Shown here one piece after another: positions 37,486 to 47,299 of a stretch of DNA of 64,000 nt. Origin of the DNA: Alcanivorax limicola. GTDB taxonomy: Bacteria; Pseudomonadota; Gammaproteobacteria; Pseudomonadales; Alcanivoracaceae. The notes under the pieces are model-generated. The model was given only the letters and a program-made list of their open reading frames with translations. It was not told where the DNA came from and did not search any database. A program made the translations under genes and the position numbers. The first letter of the stretch is position 1. Each line of letters starts with the position of its first letter. The stretch spans positions 62,001 through 126,000 of the forward strand of contig NZ_JAIOUB010000003.1 in the NCBI RefSeq assembly GCF_019931215.1, given 5' to 3'.

Positions 37486-37893
37486 TCGTCCGTTGCTCTG
37501 TCATCGTTCTGGTGACAGGCCGGTACTGCCGCTTCCGACCGTTTCCCCCGCAGGGTTGTGCGGGGGTTGCGCGAGATCACACTGCCTTATGTGATCTGTA
37601 TCACGACTTGGGCGCGGACTCTAGCATCGCATACAGGAGTTTGCCCGACTCTTTGTCAGACAATTGTGAACCTGGGTAACCGGGCGGGCATTTTCAGTCC
37701 GTTGGCGGGGGCGGCGCCTCGGAAGACCGGCTGAGGCGGCGCAGGGCGCCTGCCTCCCCTGCCTGAGAGGTGTTTCCCCGTGGCGTAGAGGGTGAGCTAT
37801 TGCAGGCGAGAGCGGCTGCCTTTGGCCGGTAAATCCCGTATCATGTCGGCCTTCCCAGATTCCTCCCGGAAACGGCTGAAAATAAGGCGTCTC
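37486..37893. other. Divergent intergenic region between mltF and purL
   Basis: These 408 bases contain no gene I can support. They include the CRP-like site at 37590-37605. A short inverted pair GATCACA/TGTGATC (37575-37596) overlaps it. A purL promoter could not be fixed with confidence. Confidence 0.5.
37590..37605. promoter_or_regulatory. CRP/Vfr-like binding site
   Basis: TGTGA-TCTGTA-TCACG matches the CRP consensus TGTGA-N6-TCACA at nine of ten core bases. It lies about 105 bp upstream of mltF and about 290 bp upstream of purL, so mltF is the nearer candidate target. Confidence 0.5.
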
Positions 37894-40800
37894 ATGCTGA
37901 TACTTCCCGGCTCTCCTGCGTTGTCTGCATTTCGTCAGGAAAAACTGCTGCAATCCCTGCCAGGCGTGACCGCACTGGGCGCGCGTTTTGTTCATTTTGT
38001 GGAAATCCTCTCTGCCACCACTGACGACACGTTGCAGGCGCGTGAGCAGGATGTACTGGAACGGCTGATGACCTACGGGGCGTCGGCGCCGGCGAACCTG
38101 CCGGAAGGGCGGCTGTTTCTGGTGGTGCCACGGCCCGGGACCATTTCTCCCTGGTCGTCGAAAGCCACGGATATCTGTCGTAACGCCGGGCTGGCGCGCG
38201 TGCGCCGGGTGGAGCGGGGTATCGAGTACCGCGTAGTCTGCGACGACACGCCGGAAACCCTGGCGGCTGTTCGCGCTGCCCTGCACGACCGCATGACGGA
38301 AGTGGTGCTGGAGGAGCTCGCTGCGGCAGAACAACTGTTTGCCCACCAGTCCCCGCGCCCGTTGTCCCGTGTGGACCTCCTGGCTGGCGGACGTGAAGCG
38401 CTGGAAGACGCCAACGCCGCGCTGGGGCTGGCGCTGGCGGACGATGAAATCGATTATCTGGTCGCCCAGTTCCAGCGCCTGGAGCGCAACCCCAGCGATG
38501 CGGAACTGATGATGTTCGCGCAGGCCAATTCCGAGCATTGCCGGCACAAGATCTTCAATGCGGACTGGACCATCGATGGTGAAGCGCAGCCGTTGAGTCT
38601 GTTCGGCATGATCCGCAACACCTTCAAGACGCACCCCGGTCGTGTCCTGTCTGCCTATAAGGACAATGCGGCGGTCATGCAGGGCTCTGATGCCGCGCGC
38701 CTGTACCCGGACCCGGAGACGGGGGAGTACCGCGCTTCTGCCGAGCCGGTGCACATCCTGATGAAAGTGGAAACCCATAACCATCCGACCGCGATTGCAC
38801 CACGCCCGGGCGCAGCCACCGGCGCCGGTGGTGAGATTCGTGATGAAGGCGCCACCGGGCGCGGCGGCAAGCCCAAGGCAGGCCTGGCCGGGTTCTCGGT
38901 ATCGAACCTGAATATCCCCGGCTTCGTGCAGCCCTGGGAAGCCGCCTATGGCAAGCCGGAGCGTATTGCGTCCGCCCTGGACATCATGATCGAGGGGCCG
39001 ATTGGTGCGGCGGCCTTTAATAACGAATTCGGCCGCCCGAACCTGTGCGGCTATTTCCGGACGCTGGAAATTGAAGCGCCGGGTGTCGGCGGCGATGAAA
39101 TGCGCGGTTACCACAAGCCGATCATGATTGCCGGCGGCCTGGGGAGCGTGCGTGACGGGCATGTGGAAAAAGAGCCTATCCCGCCTGGCGCAAAAATTAT
39201 CGTACTGGGTGGCCCGGCACTGCTGATCGGCCTGGGTGGCGGCGCGGCCTCCTCCATGGCGTCCGGCGAAAGCGCCGAGGACCTGGATTTTGCCTCCGTG
39301 CAACGGGACAACCCGGAAATGGAGCGCCGCTGTCAGGAAGTTATCGACCGGTGCTGGGCGCTCAATGAGCGCAACCCGGTCGTGTCGATTCACGATGTTG
39401 GCGCCGGTGGCCTGTCCAACGCGTTGCCCGAACTGGTGCATGATGCCGGTCGCGGCGCCCGTCTGCAGCTGCGCGATATTCCCTGTGATGAACCCGGCAT
39501 GAGCCCGGTGGAAATCTGGTGCAATGAAGCGCAGGAGCGTTATGTGCTGGCAGTGATGCCGGAGGATATGGCGCGCTTCGCAGCGCTGTGTGAGCGCGAA
39601 CGTGCGCCTTATGCGGTGCTGGGCGAAGCGACAGAGGACGAGCATCTGCAAGTGGACGACAGCCACTTCAACGAGGCAGCGGTCAACCTGCCCATGGATG
39701 TGCTGTTCGGCAAGCCGCCGAAAATGCTGCGCGAATTTGATCGCAGTGATTTCCAGCGTCAGACATTCAGCGTCGAAGGGATTGAACTCAAGGACGCGAT
39801 CCAGCGTGTGTTGAGCTTGCCCTCCGTGGCATCGAAAAGTTTCCTGATCACCATCGGTGATCGCAGCATTACCGGCCTGGTGCATCGCGACCAGATGGTC
39901 GGGCCCTGGCAGGTGCCGGTAGCCGATTGCGCGGTTACCGCTGCCGGCTTCGATCATTACGTCGGCGAAGCCATGTCCATGGGTGAGCGCACCCCGCTGG
40001 CCCTGACCGACGCGGCCGCCTCGGCGCGCATGGCGGTCACCGAAGCCATCACCAATATTGCCGGCACGCGCATCAATGCGCTGAGCGATATCAGCCTGTC
40101 CGCCAACTGGATGGCGGCGGCGGGACACCCCGGCGAAGACCAGAATCTGTTTGATGCCGTCGAAGCTGTGGGCATGGCATTGTGCCCGGCGCTGGGTATC
40201 AATATTCCGGTGGGCAAGGATTCCCTGTCCATGCGCACGGTGTGGCAGGACAAGGGCATCGACAAGCGCGTTACCGCGCCGCTGTCGCTGGTGGTCTCGG
40301 CGTTTGCGCCGGTGGTGGATATCCGCAAGACACTGACGCCGCAAATGCGTGCGGACCAGAACACGGTGCTGCTGTTGCTGGACCTGGGCGGCGGCCAGAA
40401 TCGCCTGGCCGGTTCGGCGTTGGCTCAGGTGTACAACCGCATCGGCGACGAAGCGCCGGACCTGGACGATCCCCGTTTGCTGACCCGTTTCTTTGCGGCA
40501 ACGCAACGCCTGCTCGAAGAGGACGCGCTGCTTGCCTACCACGACCGCTCTGACGGCGGCCTGTTCACCACGGTGCTGGAAATGGCGCTGGCCGGACGCA
40601 CCGGCGTGGATCTGGTGCTGGACCATATCGCAGGGGATGACAACGAAGCGCTGGAAGCTCTGTTCGCCGAGGAAGCCGGTGCCGTTGTGCAAGTGCGCGC
40701 CGATCTGGCGGATCATGTGATTGCGGAATATGCCGAAGCGGGTCTGGGCGAATACGTGCATCGCATCGGTGAACCCAATGCGGACGATGCGCTGCGCATT

Positions 40801-41793
40801 CGTCTCGGTGGCGCGATTCTGCTGGAAACACCACGGCGGGATCTGCACCGCACCTGGGCAGAAACCAGTTATCGCATTCAGGCCATGCGCGACAATCCGT
40901 CCTGTGCCCGGCAGGAATTCGACGCCGTGCCCACGGCCAGCGACCCGGGCATCAATGTGCGCCTGACGTTCGACATGACCGACAACCCGTTGGCGGATCT
41001 GCCAGCCTCTGCAGCACGGCCGCGTGTGGCCATCTTGCGCGAGCAGGGAGTCAATGGTCAGGTGGAAATGGCCGCTGCATTCGACCGCGCCGGTTTCGCC
41101 GCCGTGGACGTGCACATGAGCGACCTGTTGACCGGACGCGTGAAGCTGGAGGATTTCCGCGGCCTGGTGGCCTGCGGTGGTTTCTCCTACGGTGACGTGC
41201 TCGGCGCCGGTGAGGGCTGGGCCAAGACCATCCTGTACAACGACGCGCTGCGCGATGCCTTCAATCGTTTCTTCTTCCGCGAAGACACGTTTGCGCTGGG
41301 CGTCTGCAACGGCTGCCAGATGTTGTCCGCACTGAAAGAACTGATTCCCGGCACCGAACACTGGCCGCGTTTCGTGCGCAACCAGAGCGAGCAGTTCGAA
41401 GCGCGTACCTCGCTGGTGGAAATCACGCCGTCGCCGTCGATCTTCTTCAAGGGCATGGCCGGCACGCGCATCCCTATTGCGGTCGCCCATGGCGAAGGCC
41501 AGGCGGAAATCAGTGACGACAGCCTGGCCCGGTGTGTGGAGCAGCATCTGTTGGCAGTGCGCTATGTCGACGGGCTGGGCAATCCCACCGAACAGTATCC
41601 GGCCAACCCCAACGGTTCGCCTCGCGGCGTGACCGGTTTTACCAACACAGGCGGTCGCGTCACCATCATGATGCCGCATCCCGAGCGCGTGTTCCGCGTG
41701 GTGCAGAACAGCTACTGCCCGGATGACTGGCGTGATTTTGAAGATGGTCCCTGGATGCGCATGTTCCAGAATGCGCGCAAGTGGGTGAATTGA
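37894..41793 (+). CDS. purL: Phosphoribosylformylglycinamidine synthase
   Basis: The 1299-residue large-type PurL converts FGAR to FGAM with glutamine and ATP. It carries the N-terminal PurS-like domain, the synthase core ([74 protein letters not shown]) and the C-terminal glutamine amidotransferase domain with nucleophile Cys in GVCNGCQM and the His/Glu pair in PHPERVFR. The ATG at 37894 follows AAGG; upstream in-frame starts to 37792 have no support. Confidence 0.98.
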   Translation: MLILPGSPALSAFRQEKLLQSLPGVTALGARFVHFVEILSATTDDTLQAREQDVLERLMTYGASAPANLPEGRLFLVVPRPGTISPWSSKATDICRNAGLARVRRVERGIEYRVVCDDTPETLAAVRAALHDRMTEVVLEELAAAEQLFAHQSPRPLSRVDLLAGGREALEDANAALGLALADDEIDYLVAQFQRLERNPSDAELMMFAQANSEHCRHKIFNADWTIDGEAQPLSLFGMIRNTFKTHPGRVLSAYKDNAAVMQGSDAARLYPDPETGEYRASAEPVHILMKVETHNHPTAIAPRPGAATGAGGEIRDEGATGRGGKPKAGLAGFSVSNLNIPGFVQPWEAAYGKPERIASALDIMIEGPIGAAAFNNEFGRPNLCGYFRTLEIEAPGVGGDEMRGYHKPIMIAGGLGSVRDGHVEKEPIPPGAKIIVLGGPALLIGLGGGAASSMASGESAEDLDFASVQRDNPEMERRCQEVIDRCWALNERNPVVSIHDVGAGGLSNALPELVHDAGRGARLQLRDIPCDEPGMSPVEIWCNEAQERYVLAVMPEDMARFAALCERERAPYAVLGEATEDEHLQVDDSHFNEAAVNLPMDVLFGKPPKMLREFDRSDFQRQTFSVEGIELKDAIQRVLSLPSVASKSFLITIGDRSITGLVHRDQMVGPWQVPVADCAVTAAGFDHYVGEAMSMGERTPLALTDAAASARMAVTEAITNIAGTRINALSDISLSANWMAAAGHPGEDQNLFDAVEAVGMALCPALGINIPVGKDSLSMRTVWQDKGIDKRVTAPLSLVVSAFAPVVDIRKTLTPQMRADQNTVLLLLDLGGGQNRLAGSALAQVYNRIGDEAPDLDDPRLLTRFFAATQRLLEEDALLAYHDRSDGGLFTTVLEMALAGRTGVDLVLDHIAGDDNEALEALFAEEAGAVVQVRADLADHVIAEYAEAGLGEYVHRIGEPNADDALRIRLGGAILLETPRRDLHRTWAETSYRIQAMRDNPSCARQEFDAVPTASDPGINVRLTFDMTDNPLADLPASAARPRVAILREQGVNGQVEMAAAFDRAGFAAVDVHMSDLLTGRVKLEDFRGLVACGGFSYGDVLGAGEGWAKTILYNDALRDAFNRFFFREDTFALGVCNGCQMLSALKELIPGTEHWPRFVRNQSEQFEARTSLVEITPSPSIFFKGMAGTRIPIAVAHGEGQAEISDDSLARCVEQHLLAVRYVDGLGNPTEQYPANPNGSPRGVTGFTNTGGRVTIMMPHPERVFRVVQNSYCPDDWRDFEDGPWMRMFQNARKWVN

Positions 41794-41802
41794 GGACAGG
41801 AT

Positions 41803-42468
41803 GTGACTGACGAGAAGACCTACGGGCCGTTTGAATTGCTGGCGGCCCATCAGTCCGAGGTGCCGGAAGATTTTGTGGCGCGCCGACGTATTGCGGCCGC
41901 CATGCAACAGCTCTCCGAGCGCCTGATTCGCGCCGAGGCCGATACTGGTTCTCTGGAGAGCTGGGCGACAACGCTGGAACAGCTGGTGGCAGAAGTAGGC
42001 ACCCCGGAACGTCGGGATACCCGTGCCGCCAACCGGCGCATGTTCAGCGGCAAGGCCACGGCGCGGGACATTTTCGACATGATGGATTTCGATCCGGTGG
42101 GCGGGCTGTCCAACCCGATTGCCCCCCAGCTGCGCTGGCTCAACGAAAGCCAGGACGGTGTCGAGGGTGAGGTTTATCTGGGGCAGCATTACCAGGGCCC
42201 GCCGGGTCGGGTGCACGGTGGCGTGATTGCGTGGATTCTGGATGCGGTCTTGTCCCGGGCCATGCATGCCGCCTTCAAGCTTGGTGTCACGGGCACCTTG
42301 AGTGTGCGCTACATGGCGGGCACGCCCATCGACAGTACGGTGCGTTGCACGGCGCGCATTCGCGAGATCGACGGCCGCAAGATGTTCATCGAGGGCGCCA
42401 TCTTCGACGGCGACACCCAGACGGTCTCGGCAGAAGGCGTGTTCTTCCAGCCCCGGTTCGGTAAGTAG
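41803..42468 (+). CDS. PaaI-type (hotdog) thioesterase, copy 1
   Basis: A 221-residue protein with a helical N-terminal region and a C-terminal hotdog thioesterase domain, QHYQGPPGRVHGGVIAWILDAVLSRAM ... GTLSVRYMAGTPIDSTVRC. The HGG motif is the PaaI-family active-site helix. The acyl-CoA substrate is unknown. GTG at 41803 follows GAGGA; the ATG at 41801 is followed at once by a stop. It begins nine bases after purL and has a paralogue at 42869-43576. Confidence 0.88.
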   Translation: MTDEKTYGPFELLAAHQSEVPEDFVARRRIAAAMQQLSERLIRAEADTGSLESWATTLEQLVAEVGTPERRDTRAANRRMFSGKATARDIFDMMDFDPVGGLSNPIAPQLRWLNESQDGVEGEVYLGQHYQGPPGRVHGGVIAWILDAVLSRAMHAAFKLGVTGTLSVRYMAGTPIDSTVRCTARIREIDGRKMFIEGAIFDGDTQTVSAEGVFFQPRFGK

Positions 42469-42501
42469 CTTTTTTGGTTCATCGCGAAATTGGGGCGGGG
42501 G

Positions 42502-42764
42502 CTCTGGATAGTGGGTCACCCTCCAGCAAGAAGCGTTGAGGCGGGGTACGTCTTTCCGGGACCGCTCAAGCCGTCCCTGGGCGCTCGCGCTTTGGCCATC
42601 CCTGGCCAAAGAGGTCCCTCCAAGCCGTACCCCGCCTCAACGCTGCAGCGAGATTCAAAGTTCGGCAGGTATCGCATTCTCGGTAAGAACCAAGCACCCG
42701 TGGGCCGTCACGTTCAGTAGGAACAACTGCCTCTCGCTGGAGGATGACCCTCTATCTACAGAGA
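42502..42764. repeat. Nested inverted-repeat intergenic element
   Basis: Outer imperfect arms lie at about 42502-42527 (CTCTGGATAGTGGGTCACCC...) and 42732-42764 (its near reverse complement). Inside are perfect 19-bp arms at 42532-42550 and 42626-42644 (AGCGTTGAGGCGGGGTACG and its complement), GGGACC/GGTCCC, and an inner hairpin TTTGGCC-ATCCCT-GGCCAAA at 42591-42610. No transposase is encoded. The symmetry and size suggest a MITE-like or REP-type genomic repeat rather than gene-specific regulation. Copy number cannot be seen here. Confidence 0.75.
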
Positions 42765-42868
42765 GCCTTACTCCGCCGATCATCTCTGCCAGCGCCGTCA
42801 CTTTGTGTCATGGGGCTGTGGGGATATTCACGCTAGTCTGTTGGCCTGGATACAGTGGAGAACAGATT

Positions 42869-43576
42869 GTGGATAGTCAGTACGGATTTTTTGATACGCC
42901 GGTAGGCGAGCCGCCACCGCCGACGCCAGAGAGCCTGGCACGCCGGGACATTGCTGCGGCGCTGCGCCAGATCAATGAGCGCCTGGTGCGTCTGGATACC
43001 GATGAAGCATCACTGCGCGACTATGCTGCACGATTCCGTGCCCTGGCGGATGAGCTGACGGCGCTGCCGCGCAGGCCTCAGGAGCCTATTTTCCGGCGTC
43101 TGCTGGCCCGGCAGGGCAGCCGTCAGGATGTGCTGGACATCATGGACCACGAGATCATGACCGGGCAGGCGACGGCCCTGTCGCCGCCGCTGGAGCTCTG
43201 GCGGGACGGTGATGTGGTGCGTGGCCGCGCCACCCTCGGCGCGCCCTGGCAGGGCCCGCCGGGGCGTGTGCATGGTGGCGTCATCGCCCTGATGATGGAT
43301 ATCCTGCTGGCGAAAACACAGGATATGGTGGAGGGCGTTGGTATGACCGGTACGCTGAACCTGCGTTATCAGGCAGGCACGCCGCTGAAGCAACAGATCG
43401 ACATGGAGGGGCGCATCACACGCCTCGATGGCCGCAAGCTGATGGCAGAAGGCCGCTTCATTGTCGATGGCCAGACCACGGTCACGGCAGAGGGCATCTG
43501 GATCTGTGCCAATGGCAGCTACGCCAGAAAGGCGTTGCCTGATGCGGGGCAGCCAGCAGAGGCTACCGGGGTATGA
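42869..43576 (+). CDS. PaaI-type (hotdog) thioesterase, copy 2
   Basis: A 235-residue paralogue of the protein at 41803-42468: same order of helical N-terminus (ESLARRDIAAALRQINERLVRLDTDEASLRDYA against RRRIAAAMQQLSERLIRAEADTGSLESWA) and the same hotdog signature GPPGRVHGGVIA. GTG at 42869 with GGAG eight bases upstream is the chosen start; a frame open back to 42536 would run through the palindromic element. Substrate unknown. Its stop overlaps the next start. Confidence 0.85.
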   Translation: MDSQYGFFDTPVGEPPPPTPESLARRDIAAALRQINERLVRLDTDEASLRDYAARFRALADELTALPRRPQEPIFRRLLARQGSRQDVLDIMDHEIMTGQATALSPPLELWRDGDVVRGRATLGAPWQGPPGRVHGGVIALMMDILLAKTQDMVEGVGMTGTLNLRYQAGTPLKQQIDMEGRITRLDGRKLMAEGRFIVDGQTTVTAEGIWICANGSYARKALPDAGQPAEATGV

Positions 43577-43914
43577 GCGCGCGCATCGACCCTGATGGTC
43601 TCTACAAGCTTTGCTTCTATGTGCCAGAGGCGGATGCCGAACCGGTCAAGCAGGCGGTGTTTGCGGCAGGCGCAGGGCGTATCGGTGACTACGACTGCTG
43701 CGCATTTCAATTGCGCGGCGAGGGCCAGTTCCGTCCGCTGGCGGGCAGTCAGCCGCATATCGGCGAGCAGGACAGGCTGGAGAAAGTGCCGGAATATCGG
43801 ATAGAAATGATCTGTATTGGTGAGAAACTGCCGGCGGCGCTTGCCGCGCTCCGGCAGGCGCATCCCTATGAGGAACCGGCCATCGACGTATGGCCGTTGC
43901 TGAATATCAGTTAA
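43573..43914 (+). CDS. NIF3/YqfO C-terminal-like small protein
   Basis: A 113-residue protein resembling the CutA-like insert of NIF3/YqfO proteins: LYKLCFYVPEADAEPVKQAVFAAGAGRIGDYDCCAFQLRGEGQFRPLAGSQPHIG ... EMICIGEKLPAALAALRQAHPYEEPAIDVWPL. The YEEPA motif is typical. The metal-binding NIF3 core is absent, so this is a stand-alone version. The start overlaps the thioesterase stop as ATGA. The function is unknown. Confidence 0.85.
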   Translation: MSARIDPDGLYKLCFYVPEADAEPVKQAVFAAGAGRIGDYDCCAFQLRGEGQFRPLAGSQPHIGEQDRLEKVPEYRIEMICIGEKLPAALAALRQAHPYEEPAIDVWPLLNIS

Positions 43915-44201
43915 TGAACCTGCTGCCAGAGGCGGCGTGTCAGGCCGCTGAGGATGGAGGCCGGCATGGGTTCGGTTGTGTCGTCCATCGTGTTGGCGGG
44001 CATCTCCATCAATGCCATGCGTGCGCGCTCAAGGGTGTTGAGCAGCATGGTGCGTTCGTTGACATCCAGATGGGCGTCTGACTCGGCCTCCAGAATCAGC
44101 TCCACCAGTGTGGCCCGGGCTTCCGCATCCGCCTGCTGCGCAAGGGCCTCTATCACGTACTCCAGCTCATCCAGCCATCTCAATGCCTGAAACAGGGTCA
44201 T
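43911..44201 (-). CDS. Hypothetical protein
   Basis: A 96-residue, mainly helical, acidic protein (MTLFQALRWLDELEYVIEALAQQADAEARATLVELILEAESDAHLDVNERTMLLNTLERARMALMEMPAN). No family is recognised and there is no signal peptide or membrane segment. ATG 44201 has GGAG six bases upstream, which supports it being real. It overlaps the convergent upstream gene by four bases. Confidence 0.65.
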   Translation of the reverse strand: MTLFQALRWLDELEYVIEALAQQADAEARATLVELILEAESDAHLDVNERTMLLNTLERARMALMEMPANTMDDTTEPMPASILSGLTRRLWQQVH

Positions 44202-44480
44202 GATGTTCTCCGTCGTGCCCGAAAAAGCCGGGCGAAATCCAGCAAGGCGCCGTCCTGCAGGGTCGGCGCAGAAGCGCACCACGAACCCCTTCCCGTGGGC
44301 GCAAACAGGCCGCAAGTTATCGTGTGATGAGGGAAACGGAGCGGCCCGCAGGAGATTATTGACTCAGAGGCAGTGACATCCACAAGCGGTCGCTACAGTT
44401 TAAGAACAAAGGCGCAACGAAGCGTACAGAACAGGTAACTCTTTTTACTCAGTGCGCGCCCTGCTTCCCTGCCTCTTTCC
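44202..44480. other. Intergenic region upstream of the zinc operon
   Basis: With the operator and leader that follow, the gap to the next gene is 348 bases. No gene, hairpin or repeat could be supported between 44202 and 44480. Confidence 0.5.
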
Positions 44481-44520
44481 TTGATATATGGCCCTTCTGG
44501 CCTAATATGTTATAACATAT
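44481..44520 (+). promoter_or_regulatory. Promoter with Zur-type operator for the COG0523-zur operon
   Basis: TTGATA (44481-44486) and TAATAT (44503-44508) form a sigma70 promoter with 16-base spacing. The 16-bp perfect palindrome ATATGTTATAACATAT (44505-44520) covers the -10 box and start region and contains TGTTATAACA, the core of gammaproteobacterial Zur boxes. Zinc-loaded Zur should block the promoter, and zinc starvation should release it. Confidence 0.8.
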
Positions 44521-44549
44521 CAATTCATTGACTTCCTCGGAGCGCTCCC

Positions 44550-45761
44550 ATGCTGCAATTGCCGGTCACGGTCCTTTCCGGCTTCCTCGGCGCCGGCAAG
44601 ACCACGCTGCTCAGCCATATCCTGAATAACCGCGAAGGTCGCCGTGTGGCGGTCATTGTCAACGACATGAGCGAGATCAACATCGACGCCAGCATCGTGC
44701 AGGGTGATGTGGCCCTCAACCGCACGGAAGAGAAGCTGGTGGAGATGAGCAATGGCTGCATCTGCTGCACCTTGCGTGAAGACCTGCTGAAAGAGGTGGC
44801 GGCGCTGGCCCGCGACGGGCGTTTCGACTATCTGGTGATCGAGTCCACCGGCATTTCCGAGCCGCTGCCCGTGGCCGAGACCTTCACCTTTGCGGACGAG
44901 GAAGGCCGCAGCCTGGGGGATGTTGCACGCCTGGACACCATGGTGACGGTGGTGGATGCCGTGAACTTCCTCGAGGATTTTCATGCTGCCCGGTCACTGG
45001 CGGAAGCCGGGGAATCCCTCGGTGATGAGGACCAGCGCAACGTGGCAGATCTGTTGGTGGACCAGATCGAGTTCTGCGATGTGCTGGTGATCAGCAAGAC
45101 CGATCTGGTCAGTGAGGCGGCATTGCACGAACTGACGGGTATACTGCGCAGCCTGAACCCGCGCGCGGAGATTGTGCCGGCGACCATGGGCCAGGTTGCG
45201 CTGGACAAGGTGCTGGATACCGGGCGTTTCAGTTTCGAGGAGGCGCAGCTGGCGCCGGGCTGGCTGCAGGAAATGCGCGGCGAGCATGTGCCGGAGACAG
45301 AAGAGTACGGCATCATCAGCGACACTTGGGTGGCGCGGCGTCCGTTTCATCCGCAGCGGTTTTATGATTTCCTGCATGAAGCGCTGCCGCTGCATACCGG
45401 CCAGGGCAGTCGGTTGATTCGCTCCAAGGGCTACTTCTGGCTGGCCAGCCGCCCGCAGTTCGCGGGGCAGTGGAGCCAGGCCGGTGGCATAGCCCGGCAC
45501 AGCCCGGCCGGTATGTTCTGGAAGGCCGTGCCGGAAGAGCGCTGGCCGGATGACGCCGAGACGCGCGCGCTGATACAGGAAAAATGGGTAGAGCCGTTTG
45601 GTGATATGCGCCAGGAGCTGGTGTTCATTGGCCAGAATCTGGATATTCCGCGCCTGCGCAAGGAACTGGATGCCTGCCTGCTGGAAGATGATGAGCTGCT
45701 GGCTGGACAGGCGCTCTGGCGTACCCTGCCTGACCCGTTTCCGGCCTGGTATGAAGACTGA
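44550..45761 (+). CDS. zigA: COG0523 zinc-related GTPase (ZigA/CobW type)
   Basis: A 403-residue G3E GTPase: P-loop GFLGAGKT at 11-18, metal motif CxCC (C70, C72, C73 in NGCICC), SKTD base motif, and a C-terminal CobW domain (YFWLASRP ... WRTLPDPF). Zur-regulated members of this family act as zinc metallochaperones during zinc shortage. A Zur box lies 30 bp upstream and zur follows, which supports that role. The symbol follows the Zur-controlled homologues and is given with some caution. Confidence 0.88.
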   Translation: MLQLPVTVLSGFLGAGKTTLLSHILNNREGRRVAVIVNDMSEINIDASIVQGDVALNRTEEKLVEMSNGCICCTLREDLLKEVAALARDGRFDYLVIESTGISEPLPVAETFTFADEEGRSLGDVARLDTMVTVVDAVNFLEDFHAARSLAEAGESLGDEDQRNVADLLVDQIEFCDVLVISKTDLVSEAALHELTGILRSLNPRAEIVPATMGQVALDKVLDTGRFSFEEAQLAPGWLQEMRGEHVPETEEYGIISDTWVARRPFHPQRFYDFLHEALPLHTGQGSRLIRSKGYFWLASRPQFAGQWSQAGGIARHSPAGMFWKAVPEERWPDDAETRALIQEKWVEPFGDMRQELVFIGQNLDIPRLRKELDACLLEDDELLAGQALWRTLPDPFPAWYED

Positions 45762-45786
45762 TGCATGAGCACTGAGACGAGGATTG

Positions 45787-46305
45787 ATGAGCCGCGCCCC
45801 ACTGACAGACCCAGAACACGCCCCGGTGAGTGACAGCGCTGCAGGGGACACAGAGCGGGCACTGGCCCATGCCGCCGAGCACTGTGAGGCCCATGGTGCG
45901 CGCTTCACCAAGGCGCGGCGGCGGGTGCTGGCCCTGCTGCTGGCGCAACAGCAGCCTCTCACGGCGTACCAGTTGCTCGATCTGCTGCGTGAGCACCAGC
46001 CTGGCGCGCAGCCGCCGACGGTATACCGGGCGCTGGATTTCCTGATGCGCAATGAACTGGTGCATCGCATCGAGTCCACCAACAGCTATTTGCCGTGCAA
46101 TCATCAGCATTGCGGCCATCATCCGGCCCGGGACGCGCACTGGCCGCAGTTTCTGCTGTGCGACAGCTGCGGCGAAACCCGGGAAGTGCCGCTCGACGGC
46201 GCGTTGCGCCAGGCCTTGACCCTGCAGGCCCGGGATTATGGCTTTGAAGTGGGCGCCCGGCCGCTGGAGCTGCACGGCCTGTGTGCGGCGTGTCGCAAGG
46301 CATGA
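45787..46305 (+). CDS. zur: Zinc uptake regulator, Fur family
   Basis: A 172-residue Fur-family repressor: winged helix (RFTKARRRVLALLLAQQQPLTAYQLLDLLREHQPGAQPPTVYRALDFLMRNELVHRIESTNSYLPC) and metal sites including CNHQHCGHH, the pair CDSC and the late pair CAAC that hold structural zinc. Context identifies it as Zur rather than Fur. ATG 45787 follows an AGGA-type site; a TTG at 45784 is also in frame. It likely represses its own operon via the palindrome at 44505-44520. Confidence 0.93.
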   Translation: MSRAPLTDPEHAPVSDSAAGDTERALAHAAEHCEAHGARFTKARRRVLALLLAQQQPLTAYQLLDLLREHQPGAQPPTVYRALDFLMRNELVHRIESTNSYLPCNHQHCGHHPARDAHWPQFLLCDSCGETREVPLDGALRQALTLQARDYGFEVGARPLELHGLCAACRKA

Positions 46306-47282
46306 GTGATCCCGGAAGAAGCCGTGCCTGGCGCGCTGCGCATATTCCCACCCATCTGCTGACCGGCATGCTCGGCGCCGGCAAGACGACCGTGCTGCGC
46401 CACCTGATCAGCCAGCGCCCGGCGCATGAGCGCTGGGCGGTGCTGGTGAATGAATTCGGTGATATGGGCATGGACGGCGACTGGCTGCGGGACACCGGGG
46501 TGGCAGTGCGCGAGGTGCACGGCGGTTGCATGGGGTGTACGGCGGCGGTGACCCTGAGGGTGGAGCTGAACCGTTTGCTGCGTGAGGCGCAGCCAACCCG
46601 GTTGCTGATCGAGCCCACGGGGCTGGGCCACCCGGGTGAATTGCTGGCCCTGCTGGGCGATAGCCACTACCAGGGCGTGCTGGATATCGCAGGCACCGTG
46701 TGTCTGATCGACCCCCGGCGGCTGCGGGAGCCGCGCTTTGCGGCCTCGCCGCTATGGCAGCAACAGATTGCTGTGGCAGATCGGGTGGTAGGCAGCAAGG
46801 CGGAACTCTGGGATCAGCAGGCCCGGGACGATTTTCGAGCTCTGCAGGCACGCCATGCGCCGCTGCCGTTCAGCGAGATCCAAGGCGGGCGCCTGGATAT
46901 CGACCTGTTGCTGGCGCCATCCGCGCCGGTGCCGGCTGCTGATTATCACGATCACGATCACGACCATCATCATGCTCATGACCATCTTGGCGGGTGGTAT
47001 GCCCACGGCTGGCAACTGCCACCGGACTGGGCGGTGCAGGAAGCCGCCCTGCGCGACTTCCTGATGCAGATGGACTGGGAGCGCGTCAAAGGCGCCCTGC
47101 GGGCGTCTGGGGGCGGGGGCTGGCGTGTCGACGGCGTAGCGGGGGAGTTGTCACTCACTGCGCAGGCGCAGACGCCTGACAATCGCCTGCAGGTGATCTG
47201 TCACGATGACCACCGTCTGCAGGACTGGTCGGCGCTGGAGGCGCGTCTGCGGGCGCTGGGCGCCCTGTCTGCCGAGGCGTGA
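46302..47282 (+). CDS. Second COG0523 GTPase with His-rich metal loop
   Basis: A 326-residue G3E GTPase: P-loop GMLGAGKT at 22-29, NEFGDMGMDG, a CxxC version of the family metal motif (C76, C79 in GGCMGC), and a His/Asp-rich stretch at about 215-228 (YHDHDHDHHHAHDH) typical of zinc or nickel storage loops. It overlaps zur by ATGA at 46302, so it is part of the zinc operon. It differs from the CxCC copy upstream and may deliver zinc to a different target. Confidence 0.88.
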   Translation: MSDPGRSRAWRAAHIPTHLLTGMLGAGKTTVLRHLISQRPAHERWAVLVNEFGDMGMDGDWLRDTGVAVREVHGGCMGCTAAVTLRVELNRLLREAQPTRLLIEPTGLGHPGELLALLGDSHYQGVLDIAGTVCLIDPRRLREPRFAASPLWQQQIAVADRVVGSKAELWDQQARDDFRALQARHAPLPFSEIQGGRLDIDLLLAPSAPVPAADYHDHDHDHHHAHDHLGGWYAHGWQLPPDWAVQEAALRDFLMQMDWERVKGALRASGGGGWRVDGVAGELSLTAQAQTPDNRLQVICHDDHRLQDWSALEARLRALGALSAEA

Positions 47283-47299
47283 CGAATCAGCGCTCAAAT

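Noticed and set aside
37621-42609. A 1662-codon open frame on the minus strand
   Set aside because: It is the antisense shadow of purL and its neighbour in G+C-rich DNA. The purL frame has full family identity and the minus frame has no recognisable domain.
42536-42868. Extended N-terminus for the second thioesterase
   Set aside because: The extension runs through the palindromic element and has no counterpart in the paralogue; a GTG with a ribosome-binding site at 42869 fits better.
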